This document shows, piece after piece, positions 9,245 to 17,736 of a DNA stretch of 64,000 nucleotides. Source of the stretch: Paenibacillus sp. G2S3 (lineage in GTDB: Bacteria; Bacillota; Bacilli; Paenibacillales; Paenibacillaceae); assembly GCF_030123105.1 (NCBI RefSeq), contig NZ_CP126095.1, positions 4,650,001 to 4,714,000 of the forward strand, given 5' to 3'. The notes beneath the pieces were generated by a model. The model worked only from the letters and a program-made list of their open reading frames with translations. It made no database searches and was not told the DNA's origin. Numbering within the stretch: the stretch's first letter is position 1; each line of letters opens with the position of its first letter. Made by a program: the position numbers and the translations under genes.

Positions 9245-9391
9245 TTACGCTCTCTCTTCAATCTCAAAGCCACTGCTATTACTGCAAAGGCATTGCTTAA
9301 AGCCGGTTTGAATAACACCCTGCTCTTTTATCCCTCTTAATATGTAGGTCTCACCGCATCGTTTGCAAAGTATACGGACTTTTATACGCAA
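9245..9391 (-). CDS. Small Cys-rich (zinc-ribbon-like) protein, 48 residues
   Basis: A short minus-strand frame not obvious by length alone: it starts at TTG 9391 behind GAGAGGTG with seven bases spacing and ends at TAA 9245-9247. The product begins MRIKVRILCKRCGETYILRG and has four cysteines as CxxC (residues 9 and 12) and CxC (34 and 36), a layout fitting a small zinc ribbon. I recall similar short 'CKRCG...GFKQCLC' proteins in related genomes but cannot verify this. The function is unknown. It sits between prsW and ypeB, where B. subtilis carries sleB. The good ribosome-binding site and the cysteine pattern support real coding. Confidence 0.7.
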   Translation of the reverse strand: MRIKVRILCKRCGETYILRGIKEQGVIQTGFKQCLCSNSSGFEIEERA

Positions 9392-9464
9392 AAAAAGACA
9401 CCTCTCTCCTCTCTGGAATTTCCGCTAAGGAACAATCCTTTGAATATAAGTGTGTCCATCTCGA

Positions 9465-10160
9465 TTATAGGTTAACCTCTTCTTCTCGTTTCAGAAAGCG
9501 GAAAGGGGATCTGCTATTAGCCCTATCCACTTTCCCCATGCCTCCGTACCATAAAATTGCCATCAGAGGAACAATAAACCATATCCAGTAGTTAGCTGTC
9601 GTACTCAAAATAAAGTCGTAAATCCCATGCCACAACCATGGCAACAAGATAGAGATCAACAGAATCCCTTTTGTTTTAGTCCCTTTTGAGAACTTGGCTC
9701 TTCCTAAATGATAGCCCATGATCACACCAAACATAGCGTGTCCAGAAACCGGAAGTAACGCTCTCAGAAACATAGAACCAATTGAAGCATTGCTATACCA
9801 AGCGTACATTATATTTTCTATTGTTGCGAAGCCGAGCGAAATAGCTACGGCGTATAGTATCCCATCATATGGCTCGTCAAATTCGGTGTGATTGTAAATC
9901 ATATGGTAAAGCACAAACCATTTTAGACATTCTTCCACGCCAGCGGATATGAGAAACGACTCCACATAAGGACCGCCATTCAGTCCCAGCATCAGCCCTC
10001 TCTGAATGATCATAACAGGGAATACAATCAGGAGACCTAATAGGAACACCTTAATGACGATATGAAGCGGTTCTTGATCATACTTATCTTTCAGATAAAA
10101 AAAGGTCAGCAGAGCAAGTCCCGGCGCTACTGCCGACGAAATAACCGATAACACGAGCAC
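9465..10160 (-). CDS. prsW: Glutamic-type intramembrane protease PrsW
   Basis: PrsW performs site-1 cleavage of anti-sigma factors such as RsiW in B. subtilis, releasing an ECF sigma factor during envelope stress. This 231-residue polytopic protein shows the catalytic EExxK motif (EECLKW, near residue 90), the conserved FATIEN segment and two histidines in later membrane helices (SGHAMFG and WHGIYD). The start GTG 10160 has GGGAGG upstream. No rsiW/sigW pair is in this window, so its substrate must lie elsewhere. The position upstream of ypeB follows B. subtilis (ypdC). Confidence 0.9.
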   Translation of the reverse strand: MLVLSVISSAVAPGLALLTFFYLKDKYDQEPLHIVIKVFLLGLLIVFPVMIIQRGLMLGLNGGPYVESFLISAGVEECLKWFVLYHMIYNHTEFDEPYDGILYAVAISLGFATIENIMYAWYSNASIGSMFLRALLPVSGHAMFGVIMGYHLGRAKFSKGTKTKGILLISILLPWLWHGIYDFILSTTANYWIWFIVPLMAILWYGGMGKVDRANSRSPFRFLKREEEVNL

Positions 10161-10310
10161 CGAATAACCTCCCTATATCCCTAGCGCCTAATTCTGCTGA
10201 ATTTACAGCAAGGCAGACAACAGCTTTAATTCAAGAATAACCGCCATACCATCAAGAACAAGACTAGGGCTAATCAGCTAAAATGAGGCTAATCAGCCCT
10301 ATCATGCTTT

Positions 10311-10925
10311 TTAATCCTGACGCTTAAAATGAGTGCACAATAACTGGACTGCATTCTCCGGCATTACTGTCTTCCCGTATTCATCGAGAACAGCTTCTGT
10401 AACCGGTGAGGAATCTCCAAACTCAGCTAATACGCCAACAAGACCTGACAAAGCCGTTTCTTCAAATTCCTTTGGATCGAAGTACAGATACCATTTATTG
10501 TTATAAGAATACAGTTTCCCCTGGGAAGTAATATTACCGATGAGCACATGGGCCGCTTCAACAAGAACCTCGAAATCGCGGAATGCATATACAATGGAGT
10601 CGCTTTGTTCAAGAGTAACTTCCATTTCGTAAATCTCTTCTGGCAATTCTTCTTCCCCGGACGCACCGTACTGATGGTGATCATATTTTCCTCGGGTCAC
10701 TATAACGACCATGCCTTGCGCGGGCAATGCGAAAACTTCTACGGCAAGCGGACCGGTAGCATCAAAACCTAGTTCACTATATGCTTGATCCATCATCTCC
10801 GTAAACAGGTCATGAACCTTGGGAACTTCCTGCCACATGTCTTCCTTCTGGATGCCCCGCTCGCTCAGGTCGTCAAAAGTGAGGAAAATCCGTATCTTAT
10901 CTTGACTTAATCGCTCTATTCTCAT
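10311..10925 (-). CDS. mecA: Adaptor protein MecA
   Basis: MecA is an adaptor that brings substrates such as ComK to the ClpC/ClpP protease. The 204-residue protein begins MRIERLSQDKIRIFLTFDDL, the typical N-terminal substrate-binding domain, and ends with the ClpC-binding domain (FRDFEVLVEAAHVL... and KWYLYFD). An acidic linker separates them. The start is ATG 10925, with AGGAGG eight bases upstream. An in-frame start at 10952 would add nine residues without conservation. It is a single gene in its own transcription unit, divergent from nothing nearby. Confidence 0.9.
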   Translation of the reverse strand: MRIERLSQDKIRIFLTFDDLSERGIQKEDMWQEVPKVHDLFTEMMDQAYSELGFDATGPLAVEVFALPAQGMVVIVTRGKYDHHQYGASGEEELPEEIYEMEVTLEQSDSIVYAFRDFEVLVEAAHVLIGNITSQGKLYSYNNKWYLYFDPKEFEETALSGLVGVLAEFGDSSPVTEAVLDEYGKTVMPENAVQLLCTHFKRQD

Positions 10926-11126
10926 GACAGGATCCTCCTTTTGCAAGCTCATTTATTATAATGTATGATGAGTCCCGAGTAATGAGCCAAAAATGGTTAC
11001 TATGTATGTATGTTATCATTTTGCAGAGATAAATGCACGTAAATAAATATATAAAATCCTCTTAAAGCGTTGCCACTACTGAAGAGCTTATTCTACTTCA
11101 TAACCCATTTTCAAGACCTTGAATAT

Positions 11127-11171
11127 AAAAAAGAATCATTTTGTGGAATATTTCATCCTCAAAATGATTCT
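11127..11171 (-). terminator. Rho-independent terminator
   Basis: Perfect 12-bp stem AGAATCATTTTG / CAAAATGATTCT followed by TTTTTT on the minus strand. It ends the gene at 11189-11572. Confidence 0.9.
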
Positions 11172-11188
11172 GAAGGAGTCATTTACGG

Positions 11189-11572
11189 TTACAATCCCGG
11201 TATGGCTGTATGCGTTTCTTTAAGAATCTGCTCCACTTCGCTCTTCACTTCAGGATTATTACGAATGAAATCCTTCAGTAATTTGAGATTGGATTCTTTG
11301 GATTTTGCTGGTGATTCCGCCTTATGCTCAGAGGTTCCGCTGTGCGAGCCATTACTTTGAGCATTACTGCTTGCATTGCTGCTTGAAGCAGCAGTGTTTC
11401 CAAACCCTGTCGTAGCCATACCAATAATTTTTTCTTTTGCTTTATCTGCGGCTCCACCCATGGAACCACCTGATTGCCCTAGCGAAGACATTAGAGAATT
11501 CCGCTTTTTGGACATAATCATACTGGCTGCGGCGCCCATCAGCACCCCGCATAAAAATGACGAAGTATTCAT
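11189..11572 (-). CDS. Unrecognised small membrane-anchored protein
   Basis: The 127-residue product opens with a short hydrophobic stretch (about residues 3-20, FLCGVLMGAAASMIM) and a basic KKR stop-transfer, then a Gly/Ser/Asn-rich low-complexity linker and a charged helical tail (residues 90-127). The shape resembles YtxH-like envelope proteins, but I cannot assign it to a family. The start ATG 11572 is fixed by GGAGG with a spacing of eight; a TTG/ATG upstream would add ten residues. It is transcribed divergently from the polysaccharide deacetylase gene, 85 bases away. Confidence 0.7.
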   Translation of the reverse strand: MNTSSFLCGVLMGAAASMIMSKKRNSLMSSLGQSGGSMGGAADKAKEKIIGMATTGFGNTAASSSNASSNAQSNGSHSGTSEHKAESPAKSKESNLKLLKDFIRNNPEVKSEVEQILKETHTAIPGL

Positions 11573-11657
11573 ATTTCCAGCCTCCTTGTATGGTAAAATC
11601 ATGTTTAGTGTTCGCGGAAAGATTCCGGCTCATGCAACCTAATCACAAGAAAGCGAG

Positions 11658-12563
11658 TTGAAAAAAGTGGGTAAAATGACATCAGTGCTCCTACTGGCTA
11701 CCTTGCTGCTGACTGCCTGTGGCAACAATGGTGCAAATGGAAATACAACCAAGAATACGAACGCCACAAACAATCCGCCTACGGCGGCAGCTACACAGAG
11801 CGTAGAAACTACGGCGCCATCACCCGAAGCAACAACCAGCCCTACCCCTGAAGCGACAGCAGATGGAGCAACCTCAGGTAGCAAAAACAGCGCTCAAGAT
11901 GAAGCAGCAGCTGAAATTCCATTGCTGTACCATATGAACAAAAATTACGATATCGTCCCTAATGAGGAAGGTACAAATAAAAAAGTCGTTTTACTTACGT
12001 TCGATGACGGCCCCAAAAATGCAGATATGATTAATCCATTAATGGATATTCTGGACAAGCATCAGGCAAAGGCCATCTTCTTCGTAAATGGTTATCGTGT
12101 TAAGGAGCATCCCGAGCTTCTGGAGTTAATATATAACCGCGGTGGAATCATCGGCAACCACAGCTGGGATCATATTGTATTGAAAGACAAGTCCTATACT
12201 GAGGTAAAAAAACAAATCGAAGACGTTCAAAACATTGTCAAAGAAACACTGGGAAAAGCCCCACACTTTTTCCGTCCCCCGCATGGCGCTGGCGGAGATG
12301 TCGGAAAGAAAATTGCTGCTGAGAATGGAATGTTATATATGACCTGGTCCAACGGGTCGCTGGACTGGGAGATGAAAGAGAAAGAAACTGGAAAAACGGA
12401 TAAACTGATCAAAAATGTGACGGACCAGCTGCATTCAGGCAGTAATATTCTGATGCATGAGCTACCTTGGACAGTCGAAGCCTTGGATAAACTGCTCACT
12501 ACTCTAGAAGGTAAGGGTTATAGCTTCGTAGATCCTCGCAGCATTGAGCTTAAGATGCGTTAA
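11658..12563 (+). CDS. Polysaccharide deacetylase lipoprotein (NodB domain)
   Basis: The protein starts at TTG 11658, has a lipoprotein signal with lipobox (TACG, lipid Cys at about residue 21), a 60-residue Thr/Ala/Pro-rich linker, and a NodB carbohydrate esterase 4 domain from about residue 105. Visible motifs are TFDDGP (motif 1, metal-binding Asp), the HSWDH metal histidines (motif 2) and RPPHG (motif 3). Such enzymes remove N-acetyl groups from peptidoglycan or chitin-like polymers at the cell surface. The substrate cannot be read from sequence. The ribosome-binding site is weak (AAGAAAGCGAG), so the start is the least certain part. Confidence 0.85.
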   Translation: MKKVGKMTSVLLLATLLLTACGNNGANGNTTKNTNATNNPPTAAATQSVETTAPSPEATTSPTPEATADGATSGSKNSAQDEAAAEIPLLYHMNKNYDIVPNEEGTNKKVVLLTFDDGPKNADMINPLMDILDKHQAKAIFFVNGYRVKEHPELLELIYNRGGIIGNHSWDHIVLKDKSYTEVKKQIEDVQNIVKETLGKAPHFFRPPHGAGGDVGKKIAAENGMLYMTWSNGSLDWEMKEKETGKTDKLIKNVTDQLHSGSNILMHELPWTVEALDKLLTTLEGKGYSFVDPRSIELKMR

Positions 12564-12581
12564 TTCCTAATTAGGATAAAT

Positions 12582-12627
12582 AAAAACAGGTAATCCCCTT
12601 GATGGAAAGGAGATTACCTGTTTTTTT
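12582..12627 (+). terminator. Terminator after the deacetylase gene, probably bidirectional
   Basis: ACAGGTAATC pairs with GATTACCTGT, followed by TTTTTTT on the plus strand. On the minus strand the hairpin is followed by TTTTTA, so it can also end the metallophosphoesterase transcript. Confidence 0.85.
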
Positions 12628-12659
12628 GTCCACCCGTTCAACTGTACAAAGACAGCTTC

Positions 12660-13505
12660 CTAATGTTTCTCTTTACGGAGCGTTAGCACGTGCATCTCAG
12701 CAGGACTTCCCCAGCGGATCGGCAAGTGAGAGGTTCCAAACCCTCTGCTAATCAGCAGCTTCGCATCCCTTCCTGTCCCATCTCTTCTGGGCCATTGAAA
12801 CATTCCTGCATCAAATTTATGGTAGAAATTCTCTACATGTCTTTGGCCCAAAAAAGGAAGAATAACTTGGCCTCCATGTGTGTGCCCTGCCAAAATCAGA
12901 TCAGCCGGCACACTTTGACGTTTGGACAACCACAGCGGATCATGAACAAGAATGATACGGCAAGCGTCATCTTTAGAAGAAGTACGGGTCGTTAATCGCG
13001 GTAATGGACGATAAGAAGTATTACCACCTTTTTTTGGGAAATCGACTCCAGTTAACCACAGTGAAACTCCCTCTCGTTCAATCCTCACATTCTCATCCAT
13101 TAACAGCATTGCACCACTGCCGCGAATAATCTGATCAACCAAAGAAATATTAGCTCTATAATCATGGTTTCCATGCACTACATAGGTAGGAGCAATAGAG
13201 GTAACTAAACTCATATTATCGGCCAGTCGATTCAGAGGGCTGTTTTTTTCTGTTAGATCACCGCCTAATAAAACAGCATCTACTTTTCCCTTTAATGGAG
13301 TCAATAGCGCTGATGGAAGACGGCGGCGATGGATGTCGGTTATAAATAAGATACGAAATCCATCAAACTCATCTGGGAGCGACTTCAAAATTATTTCCTC
13401 GGTAATAATTCTGTTTCTAAAGGCGTTACACACCATTATCACTGCAATAATTAACACGATCAAAAGCACAGCCACGATCAATTCCCATATCCAAAGGATC
13501 ACCAT
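12660..13505 (-). CDS. Metallophosphoesterase with N-terminal membrane helix (YkuE/YaeI-like)
   Basis: A calcineurin-like metallophosphoesterase: ITDIHRRR (D-x-H), GGDLTEKN (GD), GNHDYR (GNHD) and GHTHGGQ are the classic metal-binding motifs. An N-terminal hydrophobic helix (about 20 residues) tethers it to the membrane with the catalytic domain likely outside or at the inner face. Related proteins act on UDP-sugar lipids or phosphodiesters, but the substrate is not predictable. I prefer the ATG at 13505, whose bases overlap the stop of the upstream gene (ATGGTGA). The alternative GTG at 13541 would give 293 residues. Confidence 0.85.
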   Translation of the reverse strand: MVILWIWELIVAVLLIVLIIAVIMVCNAFRNRIITEEIILKSLPDEFDGFRILFITDIHRRRLPSALLTPLKGKVDAVLLGGDLTEKNSPLNRLADNMSLVTSIAPTYVVHGNHDYRANISLVDQIIRGSGAMLLMDENVRIEREGVSLWLTGVDFPKKGGNTSYRPLPRLTTRTSSKDDACRIILVHDPLWLSKRQSVPADLILAGHTHGGQVILPFLGQRHVENFYHKFDAGMFQWPRRDGTGRDAKLLISRGFGTSHLPIRWGSPAEMHVLTLRKEKH

Positions 13506-13867
13506 AAAGTTCTCAAAGGCGGCGCCCCTTCGATTCCCCACCAGAGGAGCGCAACCAGCAATATTACAAAAATGAAAATCAGAGAGTTAACGAACATTTT
13601 ACTAAGTCGAACACGTTCTGAAGAATACGTATTCGAACGTGATGGAACAGATTCTTCTTGCTCTTTGTTCCCACTGGTAGATCCCTTTGCAGAAGCTGCC
13701 GGACGGCGCGCTTTCCTTGATAAAGTCGCCGTTGTTGTCCGAGAATGATTACTCTTTCTAGGAGCCCCCTCCGATTGCGGATTCGCTTTTTTACTTTTGC
13801 CAGAAGTTTTGCCTTCGCCACCACGCTTTTTCTGACGAGACTTCAACCGGCTCAATTCCTCACTCAT
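13499..13867 (-). CDS. Unrecognised tail-anchored protein with Lys/Arg/Ser-rich N-terminus
   Basis: From ATG 13867 (AGGAGGGAATC upstream, overlapping the CPBP gene stop as ATGA) the product has 122 residues. The first 85 are very basic and low in complexity (many Lys, Arg, Ser, Thr), followed by a single membrane helix (about residues 90-110, FVNSLIFIFVILLVALLWW) and a short tail. I do not recognise a family. The tight overlaps with the CPBP protease upstream and the phosphoesterase downstream make a three-gene operon, which suggests an envelope role. Confidence 0.65.
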   Translation of the reverse strand: MSEELSRLKSRQKKRGGEGKTSGKSKKANPQSEGAPRKSNHSRTTTATLSRKARRPAASAKGSTSGNKEQEESVPSRSNTYSSERVRLSKMFVNSLIFIFVILLVALLWWGIEGAPPLRTLW

Positions 13868-14457
13868 GATTCCCTCCTGTAGCGGATCACCAGACCAGAG
13901 ATTAGGTCGATGAAGAAATGACATAGTATAGGTGCCCAAAGGCTTCCTGATTGAATGTAAATATATCCAAGACCATAGCTGCTTAAGAATACCCATCCGG
14001 TAGGTACAAAGTGGCGCAAATAACGAACATGAATAAGTGCGAACAGAATACTCGTCCAGTAAGGACCAATGGAATATTGAATCGCTCCTCTGAACAGAAG
14101 CTCTTCACATATCGATACTATTGCTGCAATTACAACGATATGCCATACGGGGCGATTTCGAAATAAAAGGTCGTTTATTCCCCCGTCATCCATACTTTCT
14201 TCAGGTACAATATGAGTCAGTAAATAATCAACTACCAGCATTACAGCGGCTAGTCCAAGACCCCATGCCACAAAATGTACGCTTTCTGGAAAAATTAATA
14301 GCTGAAAAGGATTTCTTTTCTGAAATAATATCCATATCAAACCGATAATTAATGTAAGCCCCTGAGTAATGTAGAGATTGAGGAGCAGAAGACGGTCTGT
14401 TAACTGGCCTGGCTCTACTTTTTTTATCTTAATCTCGCCAAATTTGAATTTTTTCAT
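13864..14457 (-). CDS. CPBP family intramembrane glutamic endopeptidase
   Basis: The 197-residue polytopic protein contains the CPBP (Abi) motifs: EELLFRG (motif 1, catalytic Glu pair with Arg), FALIHVRYL (motif 2 with His) and HFFIDLISG (motif 4 with His). Members include Rce1-type proteases and bacteriocin immunity or processing proteins. The specific substrate here is unknown. It is the first gene of the three-gene operon ending at the metallophosphoesterase and is divergent from the membrane protein gene at 14573. The ribosome-binding site (CAGGTCACG) is weak. Confidence 0.85.
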   Translation of the reverse strand: MKKFKFGEIKIKKVEPGQLTDRLLLLNLYITQGLTLIIGLIWILFQKRNPFQLLIFPESVHFVAWGLGLAAVMLVVDYLLTHIVPEESMDDGGINDLLFRNRPVWHIVVIAAIVSICEELLFRGAIQYSIGPYWTSILFALIHVRYLRHFVPTGWVFLSSYGLGYIYIQSGSLWAPILCHFFIDLISGLVIRYRRES

Positions 14458-14572
14458 CGTGACCTGCCTGTTCTTTAATTTTTTCGGGCAGCTCCGAAAG
14501 AGAAACCGTCCATATTGTTGCTATCAATACATAATACATAGGATAATTCCCCCAGAAAAAGGAGCACTTATT

Positions 14573-15484
14573 ATGAGCCAACGTAACTCCCGTACTCAAA
14601 TGTTATACACCCTGTTTTTTTTGTTTTTCCTTATTTGCGCCTTTGCTGCATTTTTTACAGGTGTCAAGGTTGGCGCAGACAAAACAGAGGCAAAATATGA
14701 GAAACAAAAAAGCAGTAATGGATATGGATTAGAAGAATTCACGGGCTCTTATCAACAGAAGGATCTTGTTACTTTCTATCATAACGTATTTTTGCCTTAT
14801 CGGGAATTCAAGCAGAATTGGAACACACAAGTGGACAAGCTAGCACGCAGTACAGATGCCCGTGTGAACGCAGCAGCTATGAAGAATCTTAACCTTCTAG
14901 CAGATAAACAATATGAAAGAGTTAACCAGGACTCTATCTTTTCCAACTCTCCCTTATTGCATCAATCACAGCTAAACATACTCAAAAGCTTAACTTTATT
15001 CTCCAAAGCTTCCGGTGAAATAAGTGCAAGTGCATCTGGTGCAGAGACGGCAAAATTGCTGAAAAATGATCCTTATACTGCTGGTGCGGTTAAATTCGGA
15101 TTGCTCGCACAAAAGAACTTTTATGATTCTATGCTAAAGTGGGGCTCTAAGACAAACCAGAAAATCCCTTCTGATGCTGGTGAGCTAAAGACCATGTCCT
15201 TTATACAGTGGAAAAAAATGCCCTTTCTTCAAAAGAACGCATCCATTGCTGATATGATGTTGAATCGCGGAATTTTTGCAGCCTACGATCCTCAGGACAT
15301 TACCGCAAAAATAGACGATTTGATACATTCTGGTACTGCCAATTCATTGAATCTTACGGATGTTCAGTCCTCTGTAACCCTGCTTATTTCCACTGGTGCT
15401 ATACAGGTAGAGGATTTTATGAAGTGGCGAGAACAGTACTATAGCAAGGAGACGATTCCTCAGCTCCCGTTTTTTTATGAATAG
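14573..15484 (+). CDS. Unrecognised membrane-anchored protein
   Basis: Starting at ATG 14573 (AAAGGAG nine bases upstream) the product has 303 residues: an N-terminal membrane helix (about residues 10-30, LFFLFFLICAFAAFFTG) and a long, mostly helical soluble domain presumably outside the membrane. Charged and Gln/Asn/Ser-rich segments dominate and there are no cysteines or enzymatic motifs that I recognise. It lies between the divergent CPBP operon and the serA T-box leader. A longer in-frame start at 14378 lacks a ribosome-binding site and overlaps the divergent gene. Confidence 0.7.
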   Translation: MSQRNSRTQMLYTLFFLFFLICAFAAFFTGVKVGADKTEAKYEKQKSSNGYGLEEFTGSYQQKDLVTFYHNVFLPYREFKQNWNTQVDKLARSTDARVNAAAMKNLNLLADKQYERVNQDSIFSNSPLLHQSQLNILKSLTLFSKASGEISASASGAETAKLLKNDPYTAGAVKFGLLAQKNFYDSMLKWGSKTNQKIPSDAGELKTMSFIQWKKMPFLQKNASIADMMLNRGIFAAYDPQDITAKIDDLIHSGTANSLNLTDVQSSVTLLISTGAIQVEDFMKWREQYYSKETIPQLPFFYE

Positions 15485-15548
15485 AACCAGTCATTGAATC
15501 ATAACGAAAAATGAAGTTCACTTCAAGAAAGCCTACTTTCAAAGCCTA

Positions 15549-15577
15549 TTGACACATCTACATTACCGTGTTACATT
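15549..15577 (+). promoter_or_regulatory. Sigma-A-type promoter for the serA leader
   Basis: TTGACA (15549-15554), 17-base spacer, TACATT (15572-15577), placed shortly before the T-box stem I region. Confidence 0.75.
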
Positions 15578-15594
15578 ATGAAAAAATTAATCAA

Positions 15595-15858
15595 TCAAAA
15601 ACGATGATGGAACAAAGATTCTGGAAGTCTTCAGAGAGCCGGTGGTTGGTGCAAACCGGTGACGAACAGATGTCTTTAGCGCTCCTGAGATATTGTATCG
15701 AACCTTAAAGTAGGTGCAATCGGATCAACTCCGTTACCAGTGTGGCCTTTGCAGGCCAATGAGGCTGCTTCTTCCAAGTTGCAGTGAATTAGGGTGGTAC
15801 CACGAAGATAACTCTCGTCCCTTACTACGGCAGTAGTATGGGGGTCGGGAGTTTTTTT
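15595..15858 (+). promoter_or_regulatory. T-box leader upstream of serA, probably tRNA-Ser responsive
   Basis: The hallmark T-box sequence AGGGTGGTACCACG is at 15791-15804. Upstream are the stem I elements: the AGAGAGCC motif near 15635 and a GGTGG...AACCGGTGA region. The candidate specifier codon is TCC (Ser) at 15683-15685 in GCGCTCCTGAGA. A terminator (CTCTCGTCCC with GGGTCGGGAG, then seven T) spans 15811-15858. Known T-box behaviour is that uncharged tRNA stabilises the antiterminator, so serA would be switched on by serine starvation. The serine assignment is inferred from both the codon and the downstream gene. Confidence 0.9.
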
Positions 15859-16071
15859 AATTCCTAAATACCTAATCTATACTATCCTTTTGCCCAAAGT
15901 TACCGGTTCCGCGGCACTCCTGCACGCATCTTCTTTCATGCGACACCGCGTTGATCTACTATTATCACATGTTTTTTCTCTACTAGTTCGTGAATCTTCA
16001 GGTATTGTGGATTGCCCAAAAAGGCGTCCTCGACATATAAAGCTTTTCAACTTTAAGGGGGATAAGAAACC
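15859..16071 (+). other. Unexplained 210-base gap between T-box terminator and serA
   Basis: After the terminator there is a 210-base stretch before the serA ATG. It contains a 65-codon frame (from 15890) that overlaps the serA start but has no ribosome-binding site. No second promoter or structured RNA is clear by eye. Confidence 0.4.
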
Positions 16072-17664
16072 ATGTTTAAAGTATTAGTATCGGATCCAAT
16101 CAGTGATTTGGGCATTCAGCAATTGATGGACGCAGAAGATGTAGTTGTAGACAAAAAAACAGGCCTCAGCGAAGACGAACTCATTGCAATTATCGGTGAA
16201 TACGATGGCCTACTTGTCCGCAGTCAAACTACCGTAACAGACAAAATCATAGAAGCAGGAAAAAATCTAAAAGTAATTGGCCGTGCTGGTGTTGGTGTGG
16301 ATAATATCAAACTGGATGCTGCAACAAAGCGTGGTATTGTTGTAATTAATGCTCCAGATGGAAATACAATTACGACTTGTGAGCATGCTTTCGCAATGAT
16401 GATGGCTCTTGCCCGTCACATTCCACAAGCTTATGCAAAAACAATTGGTGGAACCTGGGATAGAAAAACCTTCGTAGGCGTAGAGCTTCGTGGTAAAACT
16501 TTAGGTGTACTTGGAATGGGCAGAATCGGTAGCGAAGTGGCTAAACGCGCTAAAGCTTTCGGTATGGAAATTCTTGCTTTTGATCCTTTCCTAACAGCTG
16601 AACGTGCTGAAAAGATGGAAGTTAAATTGGCTTCCGTAGACGATGTTGTTCGCGGAGCTGACTTCATTACTGTGCACACTCCACTTACTCCGGAAACACG
16701 CCATATGATTTCTCGCCCACAATTCGAAGTGATGAAAAAGGGAATGCGTATCATCAACTGTGCTCGTGGTGGTGTAATTGATGAAATGGCGTTAGTAGAA
16801 GCTATCGATAGCGGTATTGTTGCTGGCGCTGCGTTCGACGTATTCGAGAAAGAGCCGCCACAAGCAGATCACCCCTTCTTGTCGCATCCAAAAATCATCG
16901 TGACTCCTCACTTGGGCGCTTCTACCATTGAAGCTCAGGAGAATGTAGCGATCGATGTATCGGAACAAGTACTGCATATTCTACGTAATGAACCGTTCAT
17001 TAACGCGGTCAACATTCCTCCAGTAGCACCAAGTGTAATGAATAAGCTTCAACCTTACTTCACGCTTGGGGAGAAACTGGGCAGCTTTGTTACCCAAATT
17101 GCAGCTGCCGCTATCCGTGAGATTCATGTTGAATACGCTGGGGATCTTTCGGATGTAGATACCCAACCGTTAACCCGCTATATTGTAAAAGGTGTGCTCT
17201 CCCGCCACTTTGCAGAGGACGTTAATATCGTAAACTCCATGCATTTGGCGAAAACACGCGACGTAAACGTAGTAATAACTAAAGCTTCTAAAACTAAAGG
17301 CTTTACCAATCTGATTACTGTCACTCTAAAAGCTGATCATGACCAAGAGTATCTTGTTGCCGGCACCCTGCTGCAAGGCTATGGAGAACGGATTGTTCAA
17401 GTGAATAAGTTCCCAGTTGATATTGCTCCTGAAGGCCATCAAATCTTTGTATCCCATAACGATAAAGTAGGGATTATAGGACTCGTGGGTACATTGCTTG
17501 GGGAGAACGATGTTAATATCGCCTCCATGCAAGTGGGACGTAAAATTGTTGGGGGCGCTGCAATCATGTTGCTGACCGTTGACAAAGCTGTTCCAAAACA
17601 TGTCCTTGTGAAGCTTGCTGGTTTACCAGAAATTAACACTGCCGAAGAAATCATCCTTCTTTAA
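16072..17664 (+). CDS. serA: D-3-phosphoglycerate dehydrogenase
   Basis: SerA oxidises 3-phosphoglycerate to 3-phosphohydroxypyruvate, the committed step of serine synthesis. The 530-residue, long-type protein has the NAD-binding motif GMGRIG (about residue 147), the catalytic Arg in INCARGG, the Glu in FDVFEKEPP and the HLGAST histidine. It continues through an allosteric-substrate-binding domain to a C-terminal ACT domain (GIIGLVGTLLGENDVNIASMQVGR) that usually senses serine. AAGGGGGA precedes the ATG. Expression is under the T-box upstream. Confidence 0.97.
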   Translation: MFKVLVSDPISDLGIQQLMDAEDVVVDKKTGLSEDELIAIIGEYDGLLVRSQTTVTDKIIEAGKNLKVIGRAGVGVDNIKLDAATKRGIVVINAPDGNTITTCEHAFAMMMALARHIPQAYAKTIGGTWDRKTFVGVELRGKTLGVLGMGRIGSEVAKRAKAFGMEILAFDPFLTAERAEKMEVKLASVDDVVRGADFITVHTPLTPETRHMISRPQFEVMKKGMRIINCARGGVIDEMALVEAIDSGIVAGAAFDVFEKEPPQADHPFLSHPKIIVTPHLGASTIEAQENVAIDVSEQVLHILRNEPFINAVNIPPVAPSVMNKLQPYFTLGEKLGSFVTQIAAAAIREIHVEYAGDLSDVDTQPLTRYIVKGVLSRHFAEDVNIVNSMHLAKTRDVNVVITKASKTKGFTNLITVTLKADHDQEYLVAGTLLQGYGERIVQVNKFPVDIAPEGHQIFVSHNDKVGIIGLVGTLLGENDVNIASMQVGRKIVGGAAIMLLTVDKAVPKHVLVKLAGLPEINTAEEIILL

Positions 17665-17674
17665 TCTAAAACAT

Positions 17675-17717
17675 AGAAAGGCCATTCCAGCATGTACGGG
17701 AGTGGCCTTTCTTTTAT
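17675..17717. terminator. Bidirectional terminator between serA and the SDR gene
   Basis: AGAAAGGCCA...TCC pairs with GGGAGTGGCCTTTCT, followed by TTTATTT on the plus strand. The genes on both sides converge here. Confidence 0.85.
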
Positions 17718-17736
17718 TTAATGAATCTTTTTCTTC

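Noticed and set aside
15890..16087. 65-codon frame in the T-box to serA spacer
   Set aside because: No ribosome-binding site, runs into the serA start, and composition is not protein-like.
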